64,000 bases of DNA from Oceanospirillales bacterium (GCA_004762125.1 SIHQ01000005.1:144925-208924), one strand, 5' to 3'; counted from the first letter of the stretch, positions 27,630 through 36,386 are shown. Made by a program: numbers and translations. Notes: generated from the letters alone by a model not told the origin.

Positions 27630-28280
27630 GTGTCAGAAGAATCAACTGTGAAACTTTCAGAGTTATCCTGGGAGGAGCGAAAAGAAATTGCTTCGAATAA
27701 TATAAAAGAAATATCTTACATTGTTGTATCAATTTATATATTTACAGAAACTCTTATTTTTCTACTCCAAGGATCAGACACTCAGCTCTTTTTGTCTTTT
27801 AGCATATTTCATATAGGATTTGCTGTATTCCTATCTCTTCCAGTGTTCGCTAGTTATGTGACAGATCTAAGCAGTAAAAACCGGGCTCTTGCAGAAGAAG
27901 CACAAAAGGCGGCAAGAGTTAAAAAAGAAAAACGCAGAGCGAAGCTTGAGAGAGTTATGAGCCGCTCACTCAAACAGAATGTGTCAATTGCTGGAGAAAA
28001 AGTGTTCGTTGTCACTTTTACCTTTGCACTTTTCTTTGGAGGGATTGCTCTATTTAGTGTGGTGACTGACTTTGTAGCAGATAAGTTGGGAGGAGGTCGA
28101 ATAGAGGCCTTATTGATCACAGCAGCAATTTTCGTAGGTTTGTTTTGTTTAACAACCATTCTGAAACTCACAGTAGTTATAGGAATATTTGTAGGCATAT
28201 ACTTTCTATTCGCAGCTCTACCCGTTGGCGTAACTATTATTATTGGCGCTTTGATTATTGCCAGCGCCATAAAGAAGTAG
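27630..28280 (+). CDS. Hypothetical multi-pass membrane protein, island cargo
   Basis: A 216-aa protein starting with GTG (27630). Two hydrophobic hairpins (~27-48 and ~54-76) precede a basic cytoplasmic linker (ALAEEAQKAARVKKEKRRAK). Three more hydrophobic segments follow in the C-terminal half (~124-145, 162-180, 184-212), the last very hydrophobic (VTIIIGALIIASAIKK). No recognised domain. It sits next to another orphan membrane gene, in the place where satellites usually carry accessory anti-phage or fitness genes. Confidence 0.6.
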   Translation: MSEESTVKLSELSWEERKEIASNNIKEISYIVVSIYIFTETLIFLLQGSDTQLFLSFSIFHIGFAVFLSLPVFASYVTDLSSKNRALAEEAQKAARVKKEKRRAKLERVMSRSLKQNVSIAGEKVFVVTFTFALFFGGIALFSVVTDFVADKLGGGRIEALLITAAIFVGLFCLTTILKLTVVIGIFVGIYFLFAALPVGVTIIIGALIIASAIKK

Positions 28281-28435
28281 CTTAATGGTATGTCCAGTAC
28301 GTAAATAAAAAGACGATAAGTACTCACATGAAATATACCTACCAATGGCACTTGCTGTTACTTCCCTCACTAGCAATGGGAGCTAAGTTTAACTATGGGC
28401 AAATCACTGTGGACAAGGTGGTCAGTGTTTACGAC

Positions 28436-28443
28436 GCTGATAC
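28436..28443 (+). repeat. Target-site duplication, left copy
   Basis: GCTGATAC lies directly before the IS left end and again at 30742-30749 directly after the right end. An 8-bp duplication is typical of the IS66 family. Confidence 0.9.
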
Positions 28444-28523
28444 GTAACCGGCCATTTAAAGACGTATTCCAATCCTTGAAATCATAAACCAATCTGTTTC
28501 CTGACATTACTCAGGAAATAACC

Positions 28524-28796
28524 ATGACCGATTCCTCCAAACGTCGTTCTGCCAATGAATGGCAACAGATCATCCAGGATCAACAAACCAGCGGCTTAAA
28601 CCAGACCCAGTACTGCTCTTCCCACAATATCAGTCTTCCATCCTTTTACAGCTGGAAAAACAAACTGAAAAAGAGCGAAGCCCAAAAAGACACTGGTTGG
28701 CTCGAACTACCCACCGAACTTCCAAGCAGTCCGCTCTCACAATGGGACATGGAACTGGAACTCCCTGGTGGTGTCGTATTACGTATGCGGCACTGA
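28524..28796 (+). CDS. tnpA: IS66-family accessory protein TnpA
   Basis: A 90-aa protein. RRSANEWQQIIQDQQTSGLN and QYCSSHNISLPSFYSWKNKL form the helix-turn-helix region of the IS66 OrfA/TnpA group. It is the first of three IS66 genes, and the tnpB ATG follows 2 bp after its stop. Needed for efficient transposition in studied members. Confidence 0.9.
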   Translation: MTDSSKRRSANEWQQIIQDQQTSGLNQTQYCSSHNISLPSFYSWKNKLKKSEAQKDTGWLELPTELPSSPLSQWDMELELPGGVVLRMRH

Positions 28797-28798
28797 TC

Positions 28799-29182
28799 AT
28801 GTTTTTTCCTGAATCTCAGGTGACGGTCTGGCTCTATAACCAACCGGCAGATATGCGTAAGTCATACAACGGCCTGTCTGCTCTGGTTAAGAACAAAATG
28901 ACTGAAGACCCATTAAGCGGCCAGATGTTTGTCTTCGTTAATCGCAAGAAAACTCAGTGCAAAATTCTCTATTTTGATCGCACTGGCTACTGCATCTGGA
29001 GTAAACGGCTGGAACAGGGGTATTTCCACACTCATGCTCAAAACCAGACCAAACAACGCCTGCAATGGACCGACCTGAAGCTAATCCTGGAAGGTATTGA
29101 TCACCGAACGGTTCATCAATACAAACGGCAGAAACTCTCGACCGGAAAAATTCAAAATCCGGACTATATTCAATCACCATGA
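28799..29182 (+). CDS. tnpB: IS66-family accessory protein TnpB
   Basis: A 127-aa protein. QVTVWLYNQPADMRKSYNGL and KILYFDRTGYCIWSKRLEQG are the family hallmarks of IS66 OrfB. ATG 28799 gives the normal length; an earlier start at 28559 would overlap most of tnpA. The stop overlaps the tnpC start (ATGA). Confidence 0.93.
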   Translation: MFFPESQVTVWLYNQPADMRKSYNGLSALVKNKMTEDPLSGQMFVFVNRKKTQCKILYFDRTGYCIWSKRLEQGYFHTHAQNQTKQRLQWTDLKLILEGIDHRTVHQYKRQKLSTGKIQNPDYIQSP

Positions 29183-30711
29183 ATACACCTGAAGCCACTC
29201 CGACCGTTGACCTGCAGCTGAAAAATCAGCAGCTGTTACAGGAAGTGGCTTCGTTAAAACAGCAGTTGAGCTGGTTTAAACGGCAACTGTTTGGTGAAAA
29301 ATCCGAAAAAAGACTGATTCCTGAAAACCCCGATCAAATCGATCTGGGAGAACTGTTCAGTAAACCTTCTGTTGAACCTGCTCCACAGACAGAAACCATT
29401 ACCTACAAACGCCGCAAAAAACAACGCAACGACAACTGCGTTACTGACCAGGGATTACGGTTTGACGACAACGTGCCCGTCGAAGTCATTGATATGCCAG
29501 CCCCTGAATTACAAGGAACTGATGCTGACCAATACGACGTTATCGATCACAAAATAACCCGTCGATTGGCTCAGCGCCCTGGCAGTTATGTGGTGCTGGA
29601 ATACCGTCGTCCGGTGACCAAACATAAGCCCAGTCAGACGCTGAGCACTGTAGCTGCACCCTCCGGCCTGTTTGATCGCAGCTTTGCCGATGTCAGCCTT
29701 ATTGCTGGCATGCTTATCGACAAATTCCTGTATCATTTGCCGCTGCATCGGCAACACCAGCGTATGGCTATGGCAGGCGTTACCCTGAGTCGAACCACGC
29801 TCACCCAGCTGGTGCAAAGAGGCATTGAGTTACTCAAACCGATTCATGGCGCGTTATTGAAAAGCATTCTTGAAAGTGATGTATTGGCGATGGATGAGAC
29901 ACCTGTCAAAGCAGGCCGTAAAGAAAAAGGTAAAATGCAAAAAGCCTGGTTTTGGCCGGTGTTCGGCGAACGAAACGAAGCGGCTTTCACCTTCTCTGTC
30001 ACTCGTTCTACCCGGCACATTGAACCACTGCTAAAGGACTTCAGCGGCATTCTCCTGACCGATGGCTACGGTGTTTACGACAGTTACTGCAAAAAACGCC
30101 CCGAAGTGACACTGGCTCAATGCTGGAGTCATTGTCGGCGGTATTTTGTAAAAGCCGAAGACATGGAACCGGAATCAACAGCCATAGCACTTGAATACAT
30201 AGGGCAGCTGTACAGCATTGAAAAATCGACTCGGGCATCGGAATGTTCGAACGAGCAAAAACAAGACATTCGTCGTGAGCGATCGAGCCCTATAGTCGCA
30301 GCCTTCTTTGACTGGTGCCATAGCGAGCGGCAACGACCGGACCTGGTGAAAACTAACCCACTCAGTGTGGCACTGGGTTATGCCGAAAACCATCGGCAAC
30401 AGATGGAAGTCTATCTGGAGCATCCTGACGTTTCCATGGACACCAATCACGTAGAGCGGCTGCTGCGCTGTATTCCAATGGGTAGGAAAAACTGGATGTT
30501 CTGCTGGACCGAAACTGGCGCCGAGCATGTTGCCATTATCCAGAGTCTGCTGGTCAGCTGCCGACTACAAAACGTTGATCCCTACACCTACCTGGTTGAC
30601 GTTCTACAGCGTGTCAGCCTGCATCCTGCCCGTAAAGTAGAGGAGCTGATTCCAAGAATTTGGAAGGAACGCTTCGGGAATAATCCGTTAAAATCAGATT
30701 TGGACAAGTAA
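29179..30711 (+). CDS. tnpC: IS66-family transposase TnpC
   Basis: A 510-aa DDE transposase. An N-terminal coiled coil (QLLQEVASLKQQLSWFKRQL) and the LFGEKSEKR motif are followed by a zinc-ribbon-like region. The catalytic domain shows VLAMDETPVKAG, LLTDGYGVYD and MDTNHVERLLR, which carry the three acidic residues. Full length with no frameshift, so probably functional. Confidence 0.95.
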   Translation: MNTPEATPTVDLQLKNQQLLQEVASLKQQLSWFKRQLFGEKSEKRLIPENPDQIDLGELFSKPSVEPAPQTETITYKRRKKQRNDNCVTDQGLRFDDNVPVEVIDMPAPELQGTDADQYDVIDHKITRRLAQRPGSYVVLEYRRPVTKHKPSQTLSTVAAPSGLFDRSFADVSLIAGMLIDKFLYHLPLHRQHQRMAMAGVTLSRTTLTQLVQRGIELLKPIHGALLKSILESDVLAMDETPVKAGRKEKGKMQKAWFWPVFGERNEAAFTFSVTRSTRHIEPLLKDFSGILLTDGYGVYDSYCKKRPEVTLAQCWSHCRRYFVKAEDMEPESTAIALEYIGQLYSIEKSTRASECSNEQKQDIRRERSSPIVAAFFDWCHSERQRPDLVKTNPLSVALGYAENHRQQMEVYLEHPDVSMDTNHVERLLRCIPMGRKNWMFCWTETGAEHVAIIQSLLVSCRLQNVDPYTYLVDVLQRVSLHPARKVEELIPRIWKERFGNNPLKSDLDK

Positions 30712-31120
30712 GGGAAGTCCCCCCTTAATTTGTTCGGTTACGCTGATACTTTCCGGGTGAGCATCAAGGGCTGGCCTGCCGTAGTCGGTAACAACATGCC
30801 GGTTAGATTGAACGGTGTGGATGCTGCTGAAATCAGGGGTAAGTGCCCTGAAGAAAAAGCCAGGGCTCAAGCTGCAAAGCAATTCACTTTGTCACAACTT
30901 AATCAGGCTGAAGTCATATAGCTTAGAAATATCCGCAGGGGAAAATACTTTCGATTGCTGGCTGACGTCTATGTTGATGATCGAAGCCTGGCAGAGCTAC
31001 TGATCTTGAATAATCATGCTCGTATCTATGATGGCGGCAAACGTGATGGCTGGTGTAAAGAATTTAAAATTATTACCGATTAAACCTTCTCTAGTTAGCT
31101 AACACTATGGGGCAGAATAT

Positions 31121-31423
31121 ATGTGGTTTATGAAACTTCACGGTCAATTTAAAAATACACTTCCCTGCCAAATTCTCGATGATGCTGTGGAAAATGTGCT
31201 TCAAGAAAGATGTATGAAGCTAAGTGATGAATACAACGGCGTAAGGAGTGTGACTATTGGCGAAGGTATTCAAGAATTTATAAAAATGAGCAGTGATTCT
31301 CATCCTAAACACTCCAAGGCTGCAGCAAAAATTTACGCCATCCTTGAGAAGGAGTACGTACCAGACCTGACTAAAAAGGCCATCGTAAACGTATTAGAGA
31401 CACACAACATCTCTAGCTCTTAG
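31121..31423 (+). CDS. Small hypothetical island protein
   Basis: A 100-aa protein with a GGGGCAG site before ATG 31121. It appears soluble and helical (QILDDAVENVLQERCMKLSD; KIYAILEKEYVPDLTKKAIV). No family recognised. It lies alone between the broken nuclease gene and a minus-strand gene group. Confidence 0.55.
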   Translation: MWFMKLHGQFKNTLPCQILDDAVENVLQERCMKLSDEYNGVRSVTIGEGIQEFIKMSSDSHPKHSKAAAKIYAILEKEYVPDLTKKAIVNVLETHNISSS

Positions 31424-31468
31424 CTCCTGATAATGGTTGTGTTAGCAAGTCTTAATACTATTAACAGG

Positions 31469-31822
31469 CTACTTTTTCCTTTCTTCTATAGCCGCTTTAA
31501 ATTCCCGAAACTCCACCACCAACTTTGTGAACTCTTCAATATTACAGGAAGCCTGTAAGCTCTGAATCATGAGAGCACCAATCGAAGGTGAGAGCTTACC
31601 TTTTGCCATAGCTGACAGAATCGCATTGGCCTTATCAAGCGGAGTGCCATCGTGAGGAAAGGCTCGAATAACGACAGGTGCATAAACTGGACGAGAAAGA
31701 GGTTCTATTCTCTCTATGATGAGCTTTTGAGACTGTATACAGCCGTCTAAGGCCTGCTGAACGACGAGCCGCATTATCTCAGGTGCTTTGAGTTCCAGCT
31801 CTGACATTATCTTAGTTGCCAT
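31469..31822 (-). CDS. Hypothetical phage-type protein (DUF5681-like)
   Basis: A 117-aa protein. The pattern ALDGCIQSQKLIIERIEPLS ... LSAMAKGKLSPSIGALMIQS resembles the C-terminal region of DUF5681-type phage proteins, where the segment after CxERIxPxxRxxP is followed by a helical repeat. Its ATG overlaps the previous stop by one base, so it is coupled to the 85-aa gene. Role unknown; position suggests a DNA-packaging related set. Confidence 0.55.
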   Translation of the reverse strand: MATKIMSELELKAPEIMRLVVQQALDGCIQSQKLIIERIEPLSRPVYAPVVIRAFPHDGTPLDKANAILSAMAKGKLSPSIGALMIQSLQASCNIEEFTKLVVEFREFKAAIEERKK

Positions 31823-32079
31823 CAGTGAGCTCCCCAGACTGACAGGCCATTGCTGTTACTGATTCCTGAGTCGAGCTCTGCAATAGATTCATTCAAGAAG
31901 ACGACAAAACTCTCAAGCTCACTGATGGCTATTTTTAGCTGCTTTAGTCGTTTACGGTTCTTACTGCCAGAAGCCTTCAGTATGTCGTAGGTGTTCTTGA
32001 AGTTCTCATGAACCATTTCTGCTGCAGTACGCTCAATGCTGTAAGACTGGCGTAACTCTTCTGTGCTGGGCATAGCCAT
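31822..32079 (-). CDS. Small hypothetical helical protein
   Basis: An 85-aa, largely alpha-helical protein (TAAEMVHENFKNTYDILKAS; LKQLKIAISELESFVVFLNE) with heptad character. It lies between the terminase-like gene (6-bp gap) and the DUF5681-like gene (1-base overlap) in the same operon. The family is not recognised. Confidence 0.55.
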   Translation of the reverse strand: MAMPSTEELRQSYSIERTAAEMVHENFKNTYDILKASGSKNRKRLKQLKIAISELESFVVFLNESIAELDSGISNSNGLSVWGAH

Positions 32080-32085
32080 TTATCA

Positions 32086-32460
32086 TCATATTGAATTAAT
32101 GTTTTTAACTGTGAAGATGACAAGCCAGTCTGGATAGATCCCTGCAAGACCTGCATCCATTAAGAAGATAGATTGCTTTTGTTTAGCAAGGCATAAGGCA
32201 TGAGCAAACTCTTTATGCTCCTGTGACCATTCATACAGGCAGCAAGGTTCGATCCCTAGTGAGTCGGCAAAACGCTGAAGAGTTGGCAGCCTTGGTGGTA
32301 GTCCTGCAATTTCTCCAGAGTGGTAAGGATCACCACTAAAGAAGTCTATGATTTGTGTGCAGTAGTGCTGGTGGTACTTCAGAGGTTTTGTCTCCCAAGG
32401 GTGGAAAAGTGGCTGCAAACTCAGACAAAAACGACCGTTTATTAACCTTAAAACACTCAT
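32086..32460 (-). CDS. Terminase small-subunit-like protein
   Basis: A 124-aa protein. QHYCTQIIDFFSGDPY, LPTLQRFADSLGIEPCCLYEWSQEHKEFA and SIFLMDAGLAGIYPDWLVIF match the usual pattern of phage terminase small subunits, in which a helix-turn-helix is followed by HPEF and an oligomerisation region ending in the (F/I)xxKN segment. If right, it could direct packaging of the element's DNA by a helper phage, as in PICIs. No clear ribosome site is seen, so the N-terminus is uncertain. Confidence 0.6.
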   Translation of the reverse strand: MSVLRLINGRFCLSLQPLFHPWETKPLKYHQHYCTQIIDFFSGDPYHSGEIAGLPPRLPTLQRFADSLGIEPCCLYEWSQEHKEFAHALCLAKQKQSIFLMDAGLAGIYPDWLVIFTVKNINSI

Positions 32461-32559
32461 TATTGACCAGAAAAGCAGGTTTGCTCGTTATACCTAGCTT
32501 CCCGTATGGTTTCATTCTGTCCAGTGTTCAAATGATTTAGGGTAAAACTGAGTAATCTG

Positions 32560-33204
32560 ATGAAATACCGACGACCACAGCCCCGTGATTATTTCCGATT
32601 GAAGCATAAAGACTTGATGCAGTTTGCCCGTATGGGAATAGGTGAGCAGTCGTCTTTCAAGCACTACGAGTTAGCGACTGGAGAGCTGGAAGTGTCCATG
32701 CTGATTACTCGCAAGGAGAGCAGCCTTGATTTCAGGGATAGGCGAAAGAGAAAGAATCTGGAAGTACCACTGCTGGCAACACAGCTTACTTATGGCTGGC
32801 GCTGGTGGGTTGCTTGTCCTGAGTGTGAAAGACGCTGTGCTCTGCTGTATTACAGTAACAGCACATACCAGCATGGTTTGTATTGCCGTAAGTGCTTAGG
32901 CCTTCGGTATGAGTGCCAGAACGGTAGAAAAGAAGGTTATCTAGTGAGAAAAGAGCAAGAGCTTCTTGAACGATTTTGGCCGGGTGACAAAGAGCAGTAC
33001 AACTTCGATGAAGAGTTTTATCCCAAGCCTAAAACCCGATGGTACAGAACCTTCCAGCAAGACATGGAAAAATACAGGGAAGTTGAAGCTTGCCTGCAAT
33101 CAGTGAAAGACAAGAACGACTATAAGTTTCAAATGAAGTGCTTAAAGATCGGCTTACCCTGGGATATTACCTTTGAGAATTACATGGCTCGCAATGGACT
33201 TTGA
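32560..33204 (+). CDS. Hypothetical zinc-ribbon protein
   Basis: A 214-aa protein. CPECERRCALLYYSNSTY ... LYCRKCLGLRYECQN is a two-part zinc ribbon (CxxC...CxxC). Similar proteins occur in many integrated elements and phages near integration sites. The C-terminal third is charged. ATG 32560 begins MKYRRPQPRDYFRLKH. It is the last gene before the right end of the element. Confidence 0.65.
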   Translation: MKYRRPQPRDYFRLKHKDLMQFARMGIGEQSSFKHYELATGELEVSMLITRKESSLDFRDRRKRKNLEVPLLATQLTYGWRWWVACPECERRCALLYYSNSTYQHGLYCRKCLGLRYECQNGRKEGYLVRKEQELLERFWPGDKEQYNFDEEFYPKPKTRWYRTFQQDMEKYREVEACLQSVKDKNDYKFQMKCLKIGLPWDITFENYMARNGL

Positions 33205-33430
33205 AAATCAAATGCTCAGTTGTTTTAGGTCGTACAGAAATGGCTAATACCTCTAATCATCCTCAGCTTAACTAAGCCTAAGTGGAAAAGGGGCTTGCCC
33301 TATATAGAGAAACTTCTGAACCTGAAGCGACTGGAAGAAATAAGAGAAGCAACCTGGATGGTCGGAGCGTTGAAAGTTTTGGTGCGTATACAGAAAATGA
33401 AGAAGAGGTAGAGAAAGGGGTACTTACTGC
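33205..33430. other. Right end of the element, no gene seen
   Basis: 226 bp between the zinc-ribbon gene and the right 27-bp repeat. A 61-codon frame starting with GTG at 33282 has no good ribosome site and crosses the repeat, so it is not called. Confidence 0.4.
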
Positions 33431-33457
33431 TTTTGTGTACCCCAGTGTGTACCCCAG
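33431..33457 (+). repeat. Right attachment-site repeat (attR candidate)
   Basis: An exact 27-bp copy of 19533-19559. It lies 103 bp beyond the trpE stop codon. The bases outside the repeat differ on both sides from those of the left copy, as expected for attL and attR. Confidence 0.7.
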
Positions 33458-33560
33458 AGAAAAATAAGAAAATTAGATTCCTCTGTAGAGCTTATAACTA
33501 CTGGCTTCTACTCTTGCAATTATGATGCATTAACAGCATGTTATAGTCCTCCTGATACCT

Positions 33561-35084
33561 TTATTTATTAACTGTGCCACTGAGGCCGGTTTGGGCCATG
33601 GCTACAGCACGGAACAGAGCCCGTCCCTTGTTCATGGTTTCTTTCCACTCCATCTCGGCAATAGAGTCAGCTACGATCCCTGCACCAGCCTGAACATGAA
33701 GTTTACGATCTTTAATCACTGCGGTTCGAATGGCGATGGCGGTGTCCATATTACCGTTCCAGGCCAGATAGCCGACAGCTCCGCCATAGACTCCTCGTTT
33801 TACCGGTTCCAGCTCATCGATGATTTCCATAGCCCTTACTTTGGGCGCACCACTCAAGGTACCGGCTGGCAGAGTTGCCTTCAGTACATCCATAGCGTCC
33901 ATACCGTCTTTCAGTTCGCCGGTCACATTGGAAACGATGTGCATTACGTGGGAGTAACGTTCGATGACCATTTTATCGGTGAGATTCACAGAACCTGTTT
34001 TTGCTACACGACCAACGTCGTTTCGACCCAAATCAATCAGCATTAGATGTTCGGCCAACTCTTTCGGATCGTTTAGCAGTTCCTGCTCCAAAGCTTTGTC
34101 CTTTTCTTCGGTTGCTCCACGTTTACGGGTACCAGCGATAGGTCGAACGGTGACGGTACCGTCTTCCAGTCGTGCCAGGATTTCTGGCGAGGAACCAACA
34201 ACATGGAAATCACCCAGGTCCATGTAATACATATAAGGCGATGGGTTAGTACTTCGCAGTGCGCGATAGAGATTCAGAGGAGAACTGTCAAAGGGGATAG
34301 TCATGCGTTGGGAAGGCACTACCTGCATAGCATCGCCGGCAAGAATGTAACCCTTGATCTTATCTACAGCCGATTCAAAAGCTTCCTGGCCGAAACCGGA
34401 TTTAAAGTCATCTTCAGTGGCTGGATTCAGTGATGCCTGAACCGGTGGTAGAACATTGGTTGTTTGCAAGCGACGAACCAGGTCATCCAATCTGAACTCT
34501 GCTTTTTTGAGGGCAGTGCCTTCAGTGCCTGGTAAAGCGTCATCGGCCGGATCGGCGTGAGTGACCAATATCAGTTTGCCACTGAGGTTATCGAACACTA
34601 CCAGTTCATCAGACACCATTAATAGAATGTCCGGATTGTTCAGCTCATCTTTTGGAGCAGACTGCTGCAGGCGTTTTTCAATATAACGAACAGTGTCGTA
34701 CGCAAAATAGCCAACCAGACCGCCAGTAAATCTTGGTAGCTCTGGCAGTTCTGGCACGCTATAGCGCTTCTGGAAGTCGTTGATGAATTGCAGAGGATCA
34801 CTGACATTGTGCTCTTCAACAATTTGGTTATCAGTTTCTATAGTGACAATACAGTCAGGTTGATAGCCGGATACTCTGAGAATGGTACGACAAGGTAAAC
34901 CAATCATGGAGTAACGGCCCCACTTCTCACCCCCTTCTACGGATTCAAGAAGATAGGAATAGCGACCATTGGCCAGCTTCAGATAAGTGGTCAGCGGTGT
35001 GTCCAGGTCCGCAAGGATTTCCCTGATAATGGGAATACGGTTGTATCCTTCACGGGCCAGGTCAGCAAATGTTTCAGGCGTCAT
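33561..35084 (-). CDS. trpE: Anthranilate synthase component I
   Basis: A 507-aa chorismate-utilising enzyme that makes anthranilate with TrpG ammonia. The N-terminal feedback-site motif is [20 protein letters not shown]. The chorismate-binding core is visible in [57 protein letters not shown] and [15 protein letters not shown]. Full length. In Pseudomonas it follows gph, as here, but trpG is now 14 kb downstream. Confidence 0.97.
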   Translation of the reverse strand: MTPETFADLAREGYNRIPIIREILADLDTPLTTYLKLANGRYSYLLESVEGGEKWGRYSMIGLPCRTILRVSGYQPDCIVTIETDNQIVEEHNVSDPLQFINDFQKRYSVPELPELPRFTGGLVGYFAYDTVRYIEKRLQQSAPKDELNNPDILLMVSDELVVFDNLSGKLILVTHADPADDALPGTEGTALKKAEFRLDDLVRRLQTTNVLPPVQASLNPATEDDFKSGFGQEAFESAVDKIKGYILAGDAMQVVPSQRMTIPFDSSPLNLYRALRSTNPSPYMYYMDLGDFHVVGSSPEILARLEDGTVTVRPIAGTRKRGATEEKDKALEQELLNDPKELAEHLMLIDLGRNDVGRVAKTGSVNLTDKMVIERYSHVMHIVSNVTGELKDGMDAMDVLKATLPAGTLSGAPKVRAMEIIDELEPVKRGVYGGAVGYLAWNGNMDTAIAIRTAVIKDRKLHVQAGAGIVADSIAEMEWKETMNKGRALFRAVAMAQTGLSGTVNK

Positions 35085-35512
35085 AATGGCCTCGATTATT
35101 CTGGCTTAAATTCAATATACAGCTCAAAGCTGTAAGTGAGGTTTTGCGCGCTATTCGCACAGTGTTGACTGGATGAAGCTATTTATTAGGCGCAAGGCCA
35201 GCCTGACCAACGCCAGGAAGAGGAAATTGAGACAGGGGCAACTATCAGCGCAGTGTGACGCTGATCTTTATGACCAAACAGGGTTCGGCTGAGTTGCTTT
35301 GAAACAGGGTTTGTCACTGCTGACTCCGTAGCTTGTCAGGACGCAGTTATAACTATGAAAACGAAAGACTATATGACGAAAGCCACTATTGCAAACACCA
35401 AAGAAGGGTATCAATCCTCATGAAGGAACTGGGCCCTAACTGGCTAGAAGGGTTATTGCTAAGTAGAGCTATCGTTCTCATTAAAATAGAAACGATAGCT
35501 CCGATGAGCTAA
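35085..35512. other. Intergenic region gph-trpE
   Basis: 428 bp upstream of trpE. I see no leader ORF with tandem Trp codons, so classical attenuation cannot be supported. The only clear structure is the inverted repeat at 35466-35501. Confidence 0.45.
35466..35501. terminator. Hairpin after gph
   Basis: GAGCTATCGTT and AACGATAGCTC form a perfect 11-bp stem, 12 bp past the gph stop on the minus strand. It has no T-run on that side, so it may be a weak terminator that separates gph from trpE. Confidence 0.5.
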
Positions 35513-36202
35513 TCAGAGCAGTTTATCCAGAGATTCAACGACAAGATCCGGATTCGCTGTTGCGATAGGTTGGCCATGGTTATAACCGTAAGGCAATCCA
35601 ATGACTTTAACGGACGCTGCCTTGGCAGCTTTGACGTCATTGCTGGAATCACCAATCATCAGAGAGTTGCTGGTATCTGTGCCAAAGTGCTGCATGGCGT
35701 GGAGCAATGGCATAGGGTGCGGCTTTTTTTCAGACAGGGTGTCACCACCCAGATATAATTCAAAGTAATGGTCGATGTTCATCAACTTCAACAATTTTTC
35801 AGTAAACAGTTCAGATTTGTTGGTAACAATAGCCTGTTTGATTCCACGACTGTGGGCCGCTTCCAGAAACGCCTGAATACCCAGATAGACGTGACTGTGC
35901 TGGCCTACTTCAATAGCGTAGTGGTGCTCGAAGCGTTCATAGGCTTTATTGAATGTTTCCTGATCAACGACATCAGCCTGGTCGCCCATGAAGTCATCAG
36001 CCAGTGCACGTTTGACCAGTGAAGGAATACCATTGCCGACCCATAGACGGGTTTTCTCGTCACCAGCAATAGGCAGGTTGAGATCGGTCAACATTTTATC
36101 AATAGCAATGGCGAGGTCAGGAGCACTGTCGACTAGCGTTCCATCCAGATCGTACATAATCAATTGTGGTGCGTTACCCAGCAACTCTTCGATAATTTTC
36201 AT
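35513..36202 (-). CDS. gph: Phosphoglycolate phosphatase
   Basis: A 229-aa HAD-superfamily hydrolase that removes 2-phosphoglycolate formed during DNA repair. The nucleophile motif is IMYDLDGTLVDSAPDLA, motif II is AIVTNKSE, the Lys is in GGDTLSEKKPHPMP, and motif IV is MIGDSSNDVKAAKAA. Position upstream of trpE is as in Pseudomonas. The usual neighbour rpe is 7.4 kb away, beyond the pilin cluster. Confidence 0.93.
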   Translation of the reverse strand: MKIIEELLGNAPQLIMYDLDGTLVDSAPDLAIAIDKMLTDLNLPIAGDEKTRLWVGNGIPSLVKRALADDFMGDQADVVDQETFNKAYERFEHHYAIEVGQHSHVYLGIQAFLEAAHSRGIKQAIVTNKSELFTEKLLKLMNIDHYFELYLGGDTLSEKKPHPMPLLHAMQHFGTDTSNSLMIGDSSNDVKAAKAASVKVIGLPYGYNHGQPIATANPDLVVESLDKLL

Positions 36203-36386
36203 GGTCTGACTGCTTGATAAAAAGACGCACTTTACTACGGTTTGTAGAGATGGTTAATGGCTGATGCTGTCTGTCACAGACTATTGATGCCCTACAAATA
36301 CTCTTTATCGTCTGTTTATTGAGTCAAATCTAATTTTCCATGCTTTTAACATGTTATTAATTACAGGAAATTGAAAGGAGTCCCTA

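Larger units (their letters stand above)
28444..30741 (+). mobile_element. IS66-family insertion sequence, complete
   Basis: A 2298-bp element with GTAACCG at the left end and CGGTTAC at the right end, and an 8-bp target duplication. It carries the three usual IS66 genes (tnpA, tnpB, tnpC), all apparently intact, so it may be active. It is inserted in codon 37-39 of the nuclease gene. Confidence 0.95.
28328..31083 (+). pseudogene. Thermonuclease (SNase-like) gene interrupted by IS66
   Basis: The 5' part at 28328-28443 encodes a signal peptide and the first SNase strand (VDKVVSVYDADT). The 3' part resumes at 30750 as FRVSIKGWP...VRLNGVDAAEIRGKCPEEK and runs to a TAA at 31083 (ADVYVDDRSLAELLILN; end WCKEFKIITD). 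Removing the IS and one copy of its 8-bp duplication restores a continuous frame. It is then still stopped by a TAG at 30919, where homologues read through. So the gene is doubly broken. It would have been a secreted nuclease. Confidence 0.85.
19533..33457. mobile_element. Integrated element between trpG and trpE, phage-satellite-like
   Basis: About 13.9 kb bounded by a 27-bp direct repeat (19533-19559 and 33431-33457). Inside, in order: integrase, an unknown gene, a hairpin leader with a 41-aa ORF, alpA, an Ash/Icd-like gene, two small genes, a DUF3987-like replication gene, a TTCGTA repeat cluster, a membrane/HTH gene and small genes. Membrane-protein cargo, a broken nuclease with IS66, and a terminase-small-subunit-like gene group complete it. 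Size, gene order and absence of capsid and tail genes fit a P4- or PICI-like satellite. This is inference from layout; mobilisation is untested. Confidence 0.75.

Noticed and set aside
33282..33467. 61-aa ORF at the right end of the element
   Set aside because: Weak GTG start, crosses the attachment repeat, composition unconvincing.
35085..35512. trp leader peptide/attenuator before trpE
   Set aside because: No short ORF with tandem Trp codons on the minus strand and no terminator with a T-run next to trpE.
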